Source: 3107 sp965216225 (lineage in GTDB: Bacteria; Pseudomonadota; Alphaproteobacteria; Rhodobacterales; Rhodobacteraceae). Taken from it: 64,000 nucleotides of DNA. The position numbers were made by a program, and so were the translations under genes. Below the pieces are notes generated by a model that searched no databases, was not told the DNA's origin, and saw only the letters and a program-made list of their open reading frames with translations. This document shows positions 44,105 through 54,043 of the stretch, one piece after another. The stretch is taken from contig CBDCFF010000021.1 in the NCBI GenBank assembly GCA_965216225.1, positions 1 to 64,000 on the forward strand. The letters are read 5' to 3'. Position 1 is the first letter of the stretch; each line of letters opens with the position of its first letter.

Positions 44105-45625
44105 ATGACGATTCCCAAACCCGTCGTATTGTGCATTCTCGATGGCTGGGGCCAGCGGCGGGAGGCAGCGGCGAACGCGCCGGTTCTGGCCGACACCCCG
44201 GCATTCGACCGGCTGATGGCCACCTGCCCGTCGGCGACCCTGATCGCCCACGGGCCGGATGTGGGCCTGCCGGGCGGGCAGATGGGAAATTCCGAGGTCG
44301 GGCACACCAATATCGGCGCGGGCCGCGTGGTGGCGATGGCCTTGGGACAGATTGATCTTGCAATCGAAGACGGGTCGTTTTTCGACAATGCCGCGTTGCG
44401 GGATTTCATCGCCGCAACCAGAGCCGCCGGTGGCGCTGCGCATCTGATGGGGCTGATCTCTGATGGCGGGGTGCATGGGCATCTGAATCACGTCATTGCG
44501 GCGGTGAAGGCCGTTGCCGGGGCCGGTGTGCCGGTGGTGCTGCACGCAGTGACCGATGGCCGCGATGTGGCCCCTGACTCCGCCTGCGGCTATTTCCGGG
44601 CGCTGGAGGACGGTTTGCCCGAAAACGCCCGGATCGGCACGGTTATCGGGCGTTATTTCGCCATGGACCGCGATAATCGCTGGGACCGGGTGCGCAAGGC
44701 CCATGCCGCGATGATCCGGGGCGAAGGGCGCCACGCGGCGACAGCGCACGATGCCCTGAGCCGGGCCCGCGGCCGGTCGGAAAGCGACGAGTTCATCGGG
44801 GCCACCGTGACCGGGGATTTCGACGGTGTGAAGGATGGCGACAGTTTCTTTTGCCTGAATTTCCGGGCCGATCGCGTCCGGGAGATTTTGCGGGCGATCG
44901 CAGAACCGGGTTTCGCCGAATTTGACACCGGCGCGCGCCCCGCCCTGTCGGCCTTGCTGGGCATGGCCGAATATTCCCGTGGCCACAACGCCTGTATGAC
45001 AGCCATGTTCCCAAAGCGCGGGATCGCGAACACGCTGGGCACCTGGGTGGCGAAGCAGGGGCGGCGGCAGTTCCGGCTGGCGGAGACGGAAAAATACCCC
45101 CATGTGACCTTCTTCCTCAATGGCGGCAGGGAAGCGCCGGAGGAAGGCGAAGACCGGTTCATGCCCGAATCGCCCAGGGTCGCGACCTATGACCTGCAAC
45201 CGGAAATGTCGGCGGCGGAAGTGACCGGAAAATTCGTCGAAGCGATCCGGGCGGGCTATGACCTGATCGTCACCAACTACGCCAACCCGGACATGGTCGG
45301 CCATACCGGCGATCTGGAGGCGGCGATCAGAGCCTGCGAGGCGGTTGACCGGGGGCTGGCGCAGGTCGTGGCGGCGCTGAGGGAGGCTGGCGGCGCGATG
45401 GTTCTGACCGCCGATCACGGAAACTGCGAAACCATGGTGGACCCGGACGACGGCGGCCCGCATACCGCGCACACCACCAACCCGGTGCCGGTGATCCTGT
45501 TTGGCGGGCCGGGGGATGCCCGCCTGCGCCGCGGACGGCTGGCCGATTTGGCCCCGACCGTGCTGGACCTGATGGGATTGCCCAAACCCGCCGAGATGAC
45601 CGGCGAAAGCCTGATCGTCCAATGA
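44105..45625 (+). CDS. gpmI: 2,3-bisphosphoglycerate-independent phosphoglycerate mutase
   Basis: 506-residue alkaline-phosphatase-superfamily enzyme of glycolysis. Metal and catalytic motifs: CILDGWG near residue 10, QMGNSEVGHTNIGAGR with the catalytic Ser near 62, TDGRDV near 148, and ADHGNCE near 440. Full length. Start ATG 44105; the stop overlaps the next ORF by ATGA. Confidence 0.95.
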   Translation: MTIPKPVVLCILDGWGQRREAAANAPVLADTPAFDRLMATCPSATLIAHGPDVGLPGGQMGNSEVGHTNIGAGRVVAMALGQIDLAIEDGSFFDNAALRDFIAATRAAGGAAHLMGLISDGGVHGHLNHVIAAVKAVAGAGVPVVLHAVTDGRDVAPDSACGYFRALEDGLPENARIGTVIGRYFAMDRDNRWDRVRKAHAAMIRGEGRHAATAHDALSRARGRSESDEFIGATVTGDFDGVKDGDSFFCLNFRADRVREILRAIAEPGFAEFDTGARPALSALLGMAEYSRGHNACMTAMFPKRGIANTLGTWVAKQGRRQFRLAETEKYPHVTFFLNGGREAPEEGEDRFMPESPRVATYDLQPEMSAAEVTGKFVEAIRAGYDLIVTNYANPDMVGHTGDLEAAIRACEAVDRGLAQVVAALREAGGAMVLTADHGNCETMVDPDDGGPHTAHTTNPVPVILFGGPGDARLRRGRLADLAPTVLDLMGLPKPAEMTGESLIVQ

Positions 45626-45858
45626 GCGGGGCGTTGCATATCCTGCCCTGCCCCGCCCCGGCCGGGTCTGGCGCGATCCACGGTGAAACCGGCGAAATCG
45701 CGGCCAGAGACGCCCCTTTGGGCCTGACGCCCGCGAAACAGGGCGCAGATGACGCCGATTTGAGCGGCGCAACCGTGATTGATGCTGGTGCAGAACGCCC
45801 TGAAACACTTTATATGGAACTGGAAAAGGATCAGGAGCCGGGCGGTTCGGCGGATTGA
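45622..45858 (+). CDS. Small hypothetical ORF where envC is usual
   Basis: 78 codons from an ATG overlapping the gpmI stop (ATGA), ending 27 bases before the S41 protease. No family recognised, no signal peptide or membrane segment. In relatives this slot normally holds a murein hydrolase activator (EnvC/peptidase M23). This ORF may be a fused remnant of the first and last codons of such a gene after a deletion, or not a gene at all. Confidence 0.35.
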   Translation: MSGALHILPCPAPAGSGAIHGETGEIAARDAPLGLTPAKQGADDADLSGATVIDAGAERPETLYMELEKDQEPGGSAD

Positions 45859-45885
45859 TTCGCTGCTGAGAAGGAATGGAATGCG

Positions 45886-47223
45886 ATGAAGAAGTTCGTG
45901 ATGGCCGCATTTGGCGGGACGCTGGCGGGGATCCTCGTGACCACCCAGATCGCCGGGCCGCTGCTTGCGCAGGAAAACGCCCGCAACAGCAATGTTTACG
46001 AACAGCTCGACCTGTTTGGCGACATCTTCGAGCGCATTCGCGCCCAGTACGTCACCGAGGTGGACGCGGCGGAACTGATCGAGGCGGCGATCAACGGGAT
46101 GCTCGGTTCGCTCGATCCGCATTCCTCTTACCTCGCGCCCCCGGATTTCGAGGACATGCGGGTGCAGACCCGTGGAGAGTTCGGCGGGCTGGGCATCGAG
46201 GTCACGCAGGAGGAAGGCTTCGTCAAGGTCGTCTCGCCCATGGACGGAACCCCGGCGCAGGCCGCAGGCATCGAGGCGGGCGATTTCATCACCCATGTGG
46301 ATGGCGAAAGCGTGCTGGGCCTGACGCTGGATGAGGCGGTGGACATGATGCGCGGCCCGGTGGGGTCCGAGATCGTGATCACCGTGGCGCGCGAGGGCGA
46401 GGAACGGCCCTTCGACGTGACCATAATCCGCGACACCATCACGCTGACCGCCGTGCGCAGCCGGGTCGAGGGCAACACGGTGGTGCTGCGCATTACCACC
46501 TTCAGCGATCAGACTTATGACGGCCTGCGGAAAGCGATCGAGGATTCGGTCGCCGAACTGGACGGCATGGACAACGTGAACGGCTTTGTCGTTGATCTGC
46601 GCAACAATCCGGGCGGATTGCTGGATCAGGCGGTGCTGGTCTCCGACGCATTTTTGCAGGAGGGCGAGATCGTCTCGACCAGGGGCCGCAACCCGAACGA
46701 CGGCGAACGGTTCGACGCCACACCGGGCGATCTGACCGGGGGCAAGCCGGTCGTGGTCCTGATCAATGGCGGCTCGGCCTCGGCCTCCGAAATCGTGTCC
46801 GGTGCGTTGCAGGATCACCGCCGCGCGGTGGTCGTGGGCACCAAGAGTTTCGGCAAGGGTTCTGTTCAGACCGTGCTGCCCCTGCGCGGGGATGGGGCGA
46901 TGCGCCTGACCACGGCGCGTTACTACACGCCCTCGGGGCGCTCGATCCAGGCGCTGGGCGTTTCGCCCGACATCATTGTCGAACAGCCCCGCACGAGCCC
47001 GGAGGACGAAGCCGGGGAGGAAGAGGCCCGGCAGACCTTCTCGGAGGCCGATCTGCGCGGCAGTCTCGACAATGACTCGATCACCGAGGATGAGCGCCGG
47101 ATGCTGGAGGAAGAGCGTGACGAAGCCGCGGCGGCGGCCGGGCTGCGTGACGAGGACTATCAGTTGGCCTATGCCGTCGATCTGCTGAAGGGTCTCTCGG
47201 CACTGAAACAGGTGGCGGAGTGA
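45886..47223 (+). CDS. ctpA: C-terminal processing protease, S41 family
   Basis: 445 residues, exported: signal peptide residues 1-28 (VMAAFGGTLAGILVTTQIAGP...LAQ). PDZ domain about 90-170 (EFGGLGIEV, SPMDGTPAQAAGI), then the S41 core with catalytic Ser in GGSASASEI near residue 304 and Lys in GTKSFGKGSVQ near 329. Long acidic C-terminal tail. Acts in the periplasm on cell-wall enzymes or their adaptors. ATG 45886, AGAAGGAATG upstream. Confidence 0.94.
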   Translation: MKKFVMAAFGGTLAGILVTTQIAGPLLAQENARNSNVYEQLDLFGDIFERIRAQYVTEVDAAELIEAAINGMLGSLDPHSSYLAPPDFEDMRVQTRGEFGGLGIEVTQEEGFVKVVSPMDGTPAQAAGIEAGDFITHVDGESVLGLTLDEAVDMMRGPVGSEIVITVAREGEERPFDVTIIRDTITLTAVRSRVEGNTVVLRITTFSDQTYDGLRKAIEDSVAELDGMDNVNGFVVDLRNNPGGLLDQAVLVSDAFLQEGEIVSTRGRNPNDGERFDATPGDLTGGKPVVVLINGGSASASEIVSGALQDHRRAVVVGTKSFGKGSVQTVLPLRGDGAMRLTTARYYTPSGRSIQALGVSPDIIVEQPRTSPEDEAGEEEARQTFSEADLRGSLDNDSITEDERRMLEEERDEAAAAAGLRDEDYQLAYAVDLLKGLSALKQVAE

Positions 47224-47292
47224 ACGGCGGAATGAACGGCGGAATGAGAGGACGCGCCGGGGCGGCCCGGCCTTTTCGCAGATGATGACACC

Positions 47293-47781
47293 ATGACGCT
47301 GGCAGAGATCGAAAACCTTCCCTACCGGCCCTGTGTGGGCGTGATGCTGGTCAACCGGGACGGGCTGATCCTTGTCGGCCAGAGGATCGACAGCGAAGCA
47401 CCGGCCTGGCAGATGCCGCAGGGCGGGATCGACGATGGAGAAGAGGCCGAAGCCGCCGCACTGCGCGAACTGCGGGAGGAAACCGGCATACCGGCGCATC
47501 TGGTAACGGTGGAGGCCGAAACCGGGGGCTGGCTGACCTACGACCTGCCGCATCATATCGTGCCGAAGGTCTGGAACGGGCGGTATCGCGGCCAGAAACA
47601 GCGCTGGTTCCTGCTGCGCTTTCACGGCAGAGACGATCAGATCGACATCCTGACCGATCATCCGGAATTTTCCGAATGGCGCTGGATCGGCGCGGGCGCG
47701 CTGCTGGACAGTATCGTGGACTTCAAGCGCGCGCTTTATGCGCAGGTGGCGGGTTCGTTTCGGGACCGGATTTCGGGTTAG
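47293..47781 (+). CDS. rppH: RNA pyrophosphohydrolase
   Basis: 162-residue Nudix hydrolase that removes pyrophosphate from 5' mRNA ends. Complete Nudix box GGIDDGEEAEAAALRELREE plus TGI near residues 44-66, and the RppH-type C-terminal block EFSEWRWI. The stop codon TAG (47779-47781) consists of the TA target plus the first base of an IS630 copy, so the insertion has replaced the original end of the gene. The loss appears small since the domain is complete. Confidence 0.94.
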   Translation: MTLAEIENLPYRPCVGVMLVNRDGLILVGQRIDSEAPAWQMPQGGIDDGEEAEAAALRELREETGIPAHLVTVEAETGGWLTYDLPHHIVPKVWNGRYRGQKQRWFLLRFHGRDDQIDILTDHPEFSEWRWIGAGALLDSIVDFKRALYAQVAGSFRDRISG

Positions 47782-48709
47782 AGTCCTTCACATTTTGACT
47801 GACCCATAGCCTGTGTTTTCGAGGTAGTTTTGGCATTCTCGTTGTGTGATTGATCCGACGAGGCGTCCAACGTATCGCCAAGCCTCTTCACTGGTTCGTT
47901 TCCGAGCCATCCGCATCCAGTGTTTGATCTTGGCGAATGTCTGCTCGATCGGGTTCAGGTCTGGCGAGTATGGTGGCAGGAACCACAACCGCGCGCCTGC
48001 CGCCCTGATGGCATCGCGCACGGCTTTCGATTTATGGCAGCCGAGGTTGTCCATGATGACGATATCGCCGGACTTTTGTGCAGGGACAAGCAGTTGATCG
48101 ATACAGGCGCGGAAGAACTGCCCGTTGATCGGGCCGTCAAGGACACAGGGCGCCGTCAATTGATCGCAGCGCAAGGCAGCAATGAACGTCATGGTGTTCC
48201 AGTGGCCATGGGGCGCAAAGCCGTGCAGGCGTTTGCCTTTTGGTCCCCGGCCGCGCAGCGGAGCCATGTTGGTCCTGATCCGGGTTTCATCAATGTTTCA
48301 TCAATGAAGACCAGCTTGCGCGGATCGAGTTGACGCATGACCCCCTTCCAGCGCTTTCGCCGGCGGGCCACATCGGCTCGGGCCCGCTCAAGGGCGAGCA
48401 GTGTTTTTTTTGAAGCTCGGCCCCTCGCGGCGCATGAAGTGCCAGACCGCATTGCGGGACACCTTGACGCCCCGCTTTGCCGGCATGTCTTTCAGACCAT
48501 GCAGCGTCAGGTGCGGCGTGCGGTTGATCTGCTCCAGGATAAACTCACGGTGAGGTTCAAGGATAATCCTGCGGTGTCCACCCATCTTGCCAGGCGCTAC
48601 GCTGCCAGTCTCGCGATATCGCTGGCGCCACTTGATCACCGAAGAAACAGCCACCGGGAAACGGGCAGCCACAACACGTGCCGTCTCGCCGGAAACAACA
48701 GCTGCTACT
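47781..48709 (-). mobile_element. IS630-family element, copy 3 (5' end cut by IS481-B)
   Basis: Left end GAGTCCTTCACATTTTGAC after TA (47779-47780). The transposase halves match copy 1: the DDE domain at 47788-48300 and the HTH domain at about 48388-48709. It carries an 11-bp duplication near 48291-48310 (TTTCATCAATG twice) that breaks the frame before the DDE domain, and an A-run of eight instead of nine. The first 12 or so codons are cut off by IS481-B at 48710. Inactive. Confidence 0.88.
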
Positions 48710-49284
48710 TGTTCCATCCCGGACGATCAGATAGACCCTCGCCGCTCTGGCCTGTTCATGGCAAGATCGGTCCTGCGTGAGATTCGGGACGGAGGCAAGA
48801 CATGCTGATTTCTTTGCACAAGCAGGCGACGACGACGCCGAAGATCAGGGCCGCAATCCAGGCGAGCAAAGAGCCCGCGTGGATCGTGGCCGAGCGCTAT
48901 GGCATCTCGGAGCAGAAGGTGTGGAGACACCGTCCATGATCGGAGCCACACGGCGCACAGGTTGCAGACCACGCTGACACCGGCGCAGGAGGCCGTGGCG
49001 GTCTCGCTGAGACAGAGTCTGCTGCTGCCGCTCGACGACCTGCTCGCCGTGGTCCGCGAGTTTCTCAACCCGAACGTCTCGCGCTCCGGGCTGGATCGAT
49101 GCCTGCGTCGGCATGGGGTCGGCTCCCTCCGTGACCTGAAGCCGAAGGTGGCGAAGCCCGCGCACAAGCCTTTCAAGGCATACGAGCCCGGCTACATCGT
49201 AAGCGTCTGGTCTGGCTGCCCTGCCTGAGGCCGCAGATGTCAGATAGTGTCCATGATCGTTAATGGACATTATCGAGGTCAGAT

Positions 49285-49635
49285 GTGGGCAGGAAGAAGC
49301 GCCGGAACTGGAGCAATAACGAGAAGCGGATGATCTGTGCGCAAACGCGGGTTCCGGGGATTTCGGTTAGTCAGGTTGCGCGGCGGTATGATGTGAATGC
49401 CAATCTCGTGTTTACGTGGCTGAGGGATGGGCGGTTTTCGCCTGATGGCGATACACGGAAGCAGGTTTTCTTTCTGCCGGTCGAGATAATTTCGGATGTG
49501 CGGCATGAAGCCGCGCCGCCGGTTGTGGCAGGCGGCAGGATTGGGTTTGATCTTGTTTGCGGGCACCGGCTTTGTGTCAGCGGGACTTACGATCCCGATG
49601 CCCTTGCCGGCCTGATCCGTGGCTTGTCCGGATGA
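49285..49635 (+). CDS. IS66 TnpA (HTH accessory protein)
   Basis: 116 residues from GTG 49285. Transposase_8-type HTH in residues 8-55 (RNWSNNEKRMICAQT...SVSQVARRYDVNANLVFTWLR). IS66 elements need TnpA and TnpB beside the TnpC transposase. Overlaps tnpB by ATGA. The subterminal hairpin at 49248-49269 lies just upstream and could regulate it. Confidence 0.92.
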   Translation: MGRKKRRNWSNNEKRMICAQTRVPGISVSQVARRYDVNANLVFTWLRDGRFSPDGDTRKQVFFLPVEIISDVRHEAAPPVVAGGRIGFDLVCGHRLCVSGTYDPDALAGLIRGLSG

Positions 49636-49979
49636 TCCCGGTACCGTCGAACACGAAGGTGTGGCTGGCTGCCGGGGTAACGGATATGCGCCGGGGGTTT
49701 GCGACGCTGGCGGCTCAGGCGGAACAGACGCTGAAGCAGAACCCTTATTGCGGCCACATGTTCGTTTTCCGTGGACGGCGTGGCGATCTGATCAAGATCA
49801 TTTGGTGGGACGGTCAGGGGGCCTGTCTGTTCTCCAGGCGATTGGAGAAGGGCCGGTTTGTCTGGCCTTCTGCAAAAGACGGCAAAGTCGCATTGACACC
49901 GGCCCAGTTGGCGATGCTTCTGGAGGGCATTGACTGGCGTATTCCGCAGCGCACATGGCGGCCATTGAAGGCGGGATAA
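49632..49979 (+). CDS. IS66 TnpB
   Basis: 115-residue IS66 Orf2/TnpB (VWLAAGVTDMRRGF, YCGHMFVFRGRRGDLIKIIWWD, LFSRRLEKGRFVWP). Molecular role in transposition is not well understood. ATG 49632 overlaps the tnpA stop. Confidence 0.95.
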   Translation: MIPVPSNTKVWLAAGVTDMRRGFATLAAQAEQTLKQNPYCGHMFVFRGRRGDLIKIIWWDGQGACLFSRRLEKGRFVWPSAKDGKVALTPAQLAMLLEGIDWRIPQRTWRPLKAG

Positions 49980-50039
49980 TCTGGCCGGATCAGTGATTTG
50001 GGGATTCCCTAAAGCCCGTTGATTTGCCAGGTTTTGGCC

Positions 50040-51566
50040 ATGATCGATGTGGCCCGAGCCTTACCGGAAGACCCCGATGAGTTGCGTGCTTTCACGCAGC
50101 TTCTGCTGGCCGAGGTGAAGTCTCAGGCGATGTTGATCGAGAAGCTCAGGCACCAGTTATCCGGGCATCGCACACATAGGTTTGGCAGCAAATCCGAGAG
50201 CATCGAGCAGCTGCAACTGGCCCTGGAGAGCAGTGAGATTGCAACGGCAGCGATGACAGCCAGGTTACGCCTGCCTGAAGAGGAGCCGCCCAAAGACAAA
50301 CCCAAGCGCCGCCCGATCCCGGATCATATACCGCGCCAGCACATCGAACTGGCCACCGGAGATGATGCCTGTGCGGATTGTGGTGGCAAGCTGCGCCGCC
50401 TGGGCGAGGATGTGACCGAGGAACTGGAATATGTTCCGGGGCGCTTCATCGTGAACCGCATCACCCGGCCCCGCTTTGCCTGTTCGGGCTGCGACAGCTT
50501 CACCCAGGCACAGCTGCCATCGCGCCCGATTGAGCGCGGGCGTCCTGGACCAGGACTGTTGGCCCATGTTCTGGTCAGCAAATATGCCGATCATCTGCCG
50601 CTCTACCGGCAAAGCCAGATATTCGAGCGCGACGGGCTTGACCTTGACCGCTCAACGCTGGCCGATTGGGTGGGCAAATCCACGGCCCTACTGGAGCCAC
50701 TGGCCGTTGCCATCGGACGACATGTGCAAGCAGGCCAGGCATTGTTTGCCGATGATACGCCGATCAAAATGCTAACGCCCGGGGCAGGCAAAACCCAGAC
50801 CGCCCGCCTATGGACTTACATACGCGATGAGCGCCCCTGGGACAGCGAGGCGCCGCCTGCTGCCTGGTATCAGTTCTCGCCGGACCGCAGGGGTCAGCAT
50901 CCCAAGGATCACTTGAAGAGATACCAGGGCTGGATGCATGCGGACGGCTATTCCGGATTCAACGACCTCTACCGTTCTGGCGACATCCGCGAGGTCGCCT
51001 GCATGGCCCACATCCGGCGCAAGTTCGTCGATGTGCATAAAGCCCAGGGCTCGGCCATCGCCGAAGAGGCGATCAAGCGGATAGCAGGGCTCTACGCTAT
51101 CGAGAAAGAGGCCCGTGGATCGCCGCCGGATCAGCGTACCGCCATACGGCAGGCCGAGGCCAGACCCGTCTTCGATGACCTGGGCAATTGGCTGGGTGCC
51201 CAACTGCCCGCTATCTCTGGCAAATCGCCACTTGCAGGGGCCATCCGTTATGCGCTGACCCGGTTGCCACGGCTCCGGCCATACCTTGAACATGGCCATC
51301 TCGAGATCGACAATAATGCGGCCGAGCGGGCCATCAGAGGTATTGCTTTGGGGCGCAAGAACTACCTCTTCGTTGGATCACCGGCAGGCGGCAAAGCCGC
51401 TGCCATCGCCTATACGCTGATTGAAACCGCCAAACTGAACAACGTTGATCCGCAGGGCTGGCTGGCCGACACTCTGGCCCGCATCCCGGATTGCAAGATC
51501 ACCAAGGTCGACGACCTGCTGCCATGGAACATGGGCAGCCACCATCACATGAAAGACGCTGCATGA
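50040..51566 (+). CDS. IS66 transposase TnpC
   Basis: 508-residue DDE transposase, intact. N-terminal coiled-coil and zinc-binding CxxC pairs (CADCGGKLR, FACSGCDS), the catalytic core with FADDTPIKML near residue 239, DGYSGFNDLY near 302, and the C-terminal DNNAAERAIRGIALGRKN near 423. Start ATG 50040; the passenger gene start overlaps its stop. Confidence 0.95.
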   Translation: MIDVARALPEDPDELRAFTQLLLAEVKSQAMLIEKLRHQLSGHRTHRFGSKSESIEQLQLALESSEIATAAMTARLRLPEEEPPKDKPKRRPIPDHIPRQHIELATGDDACADCGGKLRRLGEDVTEELEYVPGRFIVNRITRPRFACSGCDSFTQAQLPSRPIERGRPGPGLLAHVLVSKYADHLPLYRQSQIFERDGLDLDRSTLADWVGKSTALLEPLAVAIGRHVQAGQALFADDTPIKMLTPGAGKTQTARLWTYIRDERPWDSEAPPAAWYQFSPDRRGQHPKDHLKRYQGWMHADGYSGFNDLYRSGDIREVACMAHIRRKFVDVHKAQGSAIAEEAIKRIAGLYAIEKEARGSPPDQRTAIRQAEARPVFDDLGNWLGAQLPAISGKSPLAGAIRYALTRLPRLRPYLEHGHLEIDNNAAERAIRGIALGRKNYLFVGSPAGGKAAAIAYTLIETAKLNNVDPQGWLADTLARIPDCKITKVDDLLPWNMGSHHHMKDAA

Positions 51567-51775
51567 GCATCATCGAGATCAAAGTCACCCTGCAAGACAT
51601 CGAGCCCGCTGTCACCCGCACCCTGCAGGTGCCTGCCGATATCCGGCTTGTAGCGCGACAATCAAGATGAGAAGTGCGCGTCAATCAGGATGAGAATCCT
51701 TGGTCGCGACGTTTGGGACGATGCCGGGCTTTTGTGCCGCGATCAAGGGGTTTGTTTTTTGATTGTCGCGGAGCG

Positions 51776-52585
51776 TCAATCAGCTTTGGTGTTTTCCGGT
51801 GTGGCTTTTTGTGCAGGCCTTCCCGGCCCCTTTGCCTTTTGTGCTGCTCTTCGCCGGTAGCTTTCGACATTCATCTCGAAGATGGTTGCGTGGTGCACGA
51901 GCCTGTCGACGGCGGCCAATGTCATGGCCGGGTCTGGAAAAATCGCATTCCACTCCCCGAAGGGCTGGTTGGCCGTGATCAACATTGAGCGGCGTTCATA
52001 TCTCGCGCTGATGAGTTCGAAGAGCACACTGGTTTCAGCCTGATCCTTGGTGACGTAGGTGATGTCATCGAGGATCAGCAGATGGAATTTGTCGAGCTTT
52101 GCAATGGCACTTTCGAGGACGAGATCGCGGCGGGCCTGTTGGAGTTTCTGGACCAGATCGGTGGTGCGGCTGAATAGGACGCGGTAGCCTTGCTCGACAA
52201 GGGCGAGCCCGATGGCTGAGCCGAGATGTGATTTGCCCACACCTGGCGGCCCAAACAGCAGGATGTTGCCGCCCTTTCCGATCCAGCTGTCGCCAGCGGT
52301 GATCGCACTGACATGGGCCTTGGACAGCATGGGGACGGCTGTGAAGTCGAAGGTGTCGATCGTTTTTCCGGGCAACAGGCGTGCCTGTGCGAGATGTCGC
52401 TCGATACGACGGCGATCTCGTTCAGCCAGTTCATGCTCCACCAGGGTGCTGAGCATCCGAGCGGCGGGCCAGCCTTCCTTGTCGGCTTGTTCCGCAAAGC
52501 GCGGCCATAGCGCCTTGATGGCTGGCAAGCGCAATTCGGTCAGAGCCAAGGTTAGGCGGGCGGTATCGGTCTGGGGCGATGTCAT
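51776..52585 (-). CDS. istB: IS21-family ATP-binding helper IstB, copy 2
   Basis: Translated sequence identical to the copy at 3450-4259: Walker A GPPGVGKS and Walker B LLILDD. Intact, but its partner istA in this element is interrupted. Confidence 0.95.
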   Translation of the reverse strand: MTSPQTDTARLTLALTELRLPAIKALWPRFAEQADKEGWPAARMLSTLVEHELAERDRRRIERHLAQARLLPGKTIDTFDFTAVPMLSKAHVSAITAGDSWIGKGGNILLFGPPGVGKSHLGSAIGLALVEQGYRVLFSRTTDLVQKLQQARRDLVLESAIAKLDKFHLLILDDITYVTKDQAETSVLFELISARYERRSMLITANQPFGEWNAIFPDPAMTLAAVDRLVHHATIFEMNVESYRRRAAQKAKGPGRPAQKATPENTKAD

Positions 52586-52666
52586 GCTGTCACCTCCTGA
52601 GCGGATGGCGTACCGCCGACCAACTGGTCGTAAGATGACAGGTCGGCCAGTTGCACCGCGACTTGG

Positions 52667-54043
52667 GAGCTATGCCCGAAAGTTGGTGATGGTGTGATCA
52701 GGCGGCGTTTTGAATTTGCTTGATCCCGTCTGTGAACTCAACCCCTTCAATGATCTCTGGCATGCGGTTGGCGCCGTCGAGCTTTCGCCATTTTCCTTGC
52801 GCTGACATCATCAGCTTGAATGCCATGGCCAACCCGGTCCTGCGGCTCAGGCAGCCTTTGGTTTTGCCGGTGCGGTGGCGGACGGTGGCGAAGGTGCTCT
52901 CGATCGGGTTCGTGGTTCGGATGTGCTTCCAGTGCTCAGCAGGGAAGCCGTAGAAGGAGAGCAGCACAGCCCGGTCTTTGGTCAGTTTCCCAACCGCCTT
53001 GTCATATTTCGCGCCGTAGGTTTCCACGAAGAAATCGAAGGCGGCCCCGGCTTCGGTCTTCGTTTCCGCCTGCCAGATATCATGCAGGTGGCCCTTGGCT
53101 TTGGCCTGCACCGATTTGGGCATGGCATTGAGAACGTTTCCGGTCTTGTGAACCCAGCACCGTTGTTCCGGGGTGCTGCCGAAGACTTCGCGCAGCGCCG
53201 CCCAGAACCCCAAGGCGCCGTCGCCAATGGCCAGATCGGGGGCGTGGGACAGCCCGCGACGCTTGAGATCGAGCAGCAACTCGCGCCAACTCTGCGTGCT
53301 TTCACGGTAGCCGTCGGTGAGGCCCAGAACCTCCTTGCGGCCCCACTCATCCGCGCCGATCAGCACCAGAACGCATTGTTTCTGCTCTTCCATACGCGGT
53401 TGGAAATAGACACCATCGGCCCAGACATAGACGAAACGCCGGGCACTGAGATCGCGGCGCTGCCAGCGTTCATACTCCGCCCCCCAGTCCGCTTTCAATC
53501 GCGAGATGGTGCTCGATGAAAGCCCTGCCGCGTTCGGCCCCAACAGCGCCCCAAGAGCCTCCTGAAAGTCGCCCGTGGAAATGCCCTTGAGATAGAGCCA
53601 CGGCAGCAGTTCCTCAATCGATCTGGTCTTGCGCAGCCAGGGCGGCAAGATCGACGAGGCGAAACGGATCTTTTCGTCCACATTGCCCCGGTCCCGCATC
53701 CGCGGCACCTTCACTGGTACCGGGCCGATGCCGGTCATGACCTCGCGCTCGGGCAGATGACCATGGCGCACCAGCCGCGCACGGCCGTCGTCCGTCACCT
53801 CGCGGGCATGGGCGGCGAGGAGCGTGGCCAATTCCGCTTCCACCGCCTGTTTGAGCAGTTGGCGCGCGCCGGTTTGCAGGATGTCGGTCAGCGGGTCAGA
53901 CGAAAATCCCGATGGATCGGGCAACGGCGTGATGGTAGACTTCGTCATGTGGCATATCCTTTTCTCTGCTGAGAATTGCGGCGCGTGAACAACGCCATGA
54001 TATGCCGCCCATCAGGGCCATCACCAACTTTCGGCTATAACTC
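52667..54043 (-). mobile_element. IS256-family element, type A, copy 3 (complete)
   Basis: 1377 bp, inverted repeats of about 26 bp with two mismatches (GAGCTATGCCCGAAAGTTGG at the left, GAGTTATAGCCGAAAGTTGG at the right, inverted). 9-bp target duplication GCGACTTGG. Innermost layer of the nest. Confidence 0.96.
52698..53948 (-). CDS. IS256-family transposase, type A, complete
   Basis: 416 residues, intact. Catalytic region visible as RRFVYVWADGVYF (first Asp), LAIGDGALGFWAAL (second Asp) and TNPIESTFATVRHRT (Glu). This is the only complete copy of type A in the window and is the probable source of transposase for the others. Confidence 0.95.
   Translation of the reverse strand: MTKSTITPLPDPSGFSSDPLTDILQTGARQLLKQAVEAELATLLAAHAREVTDDGRARLVRHGHLPEREVMTGIGPVPVKVPRMRDRGNVDEKIRFASSILPPWLRKTRSIEELLPWLYLKGISTGDFQEALGALLGPNAAGLSSSTISRLKADWGAEYERWQRRDLSARRFVYVWADGVYFQPRMEEQKQCVLVLIGADEWGRKEVLGLTDGYRESTQSWRELLLDLKRRGLSHAPDLAIGDGALGFWAALREVFGSTPEQRCWVHKTGNVLNAMPKSVQAKAKGHLHDIWQAETKTEAGAAFDFFVETYGAKYDKAVGKLTKDRAVLLSFYGFPAEHWKHIRTTNPIESTFATVRHRTGKTKGCLSRRTGLAMAFKLMMSAQGKWRKLDGANRMPEIIEGVEFTDGIKQIQNAA

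Noticed and set aside
45415..47661. 748-codon open frame on the minus strand, and similar frames at 43736-45910 and 19991-21652
   Set aside because: All are antisense to well-recognised genes (S41 protease and rppH, gpmI, GlnT homologue) and are shadow frames of high-GC coding DNA.
23402..48709. Composite transposon bounded by IS630 copies
   Set aside because: The copies are truncated differently, are not a matched pair, and no outer target duplication links them; the DNA between includes core genes.
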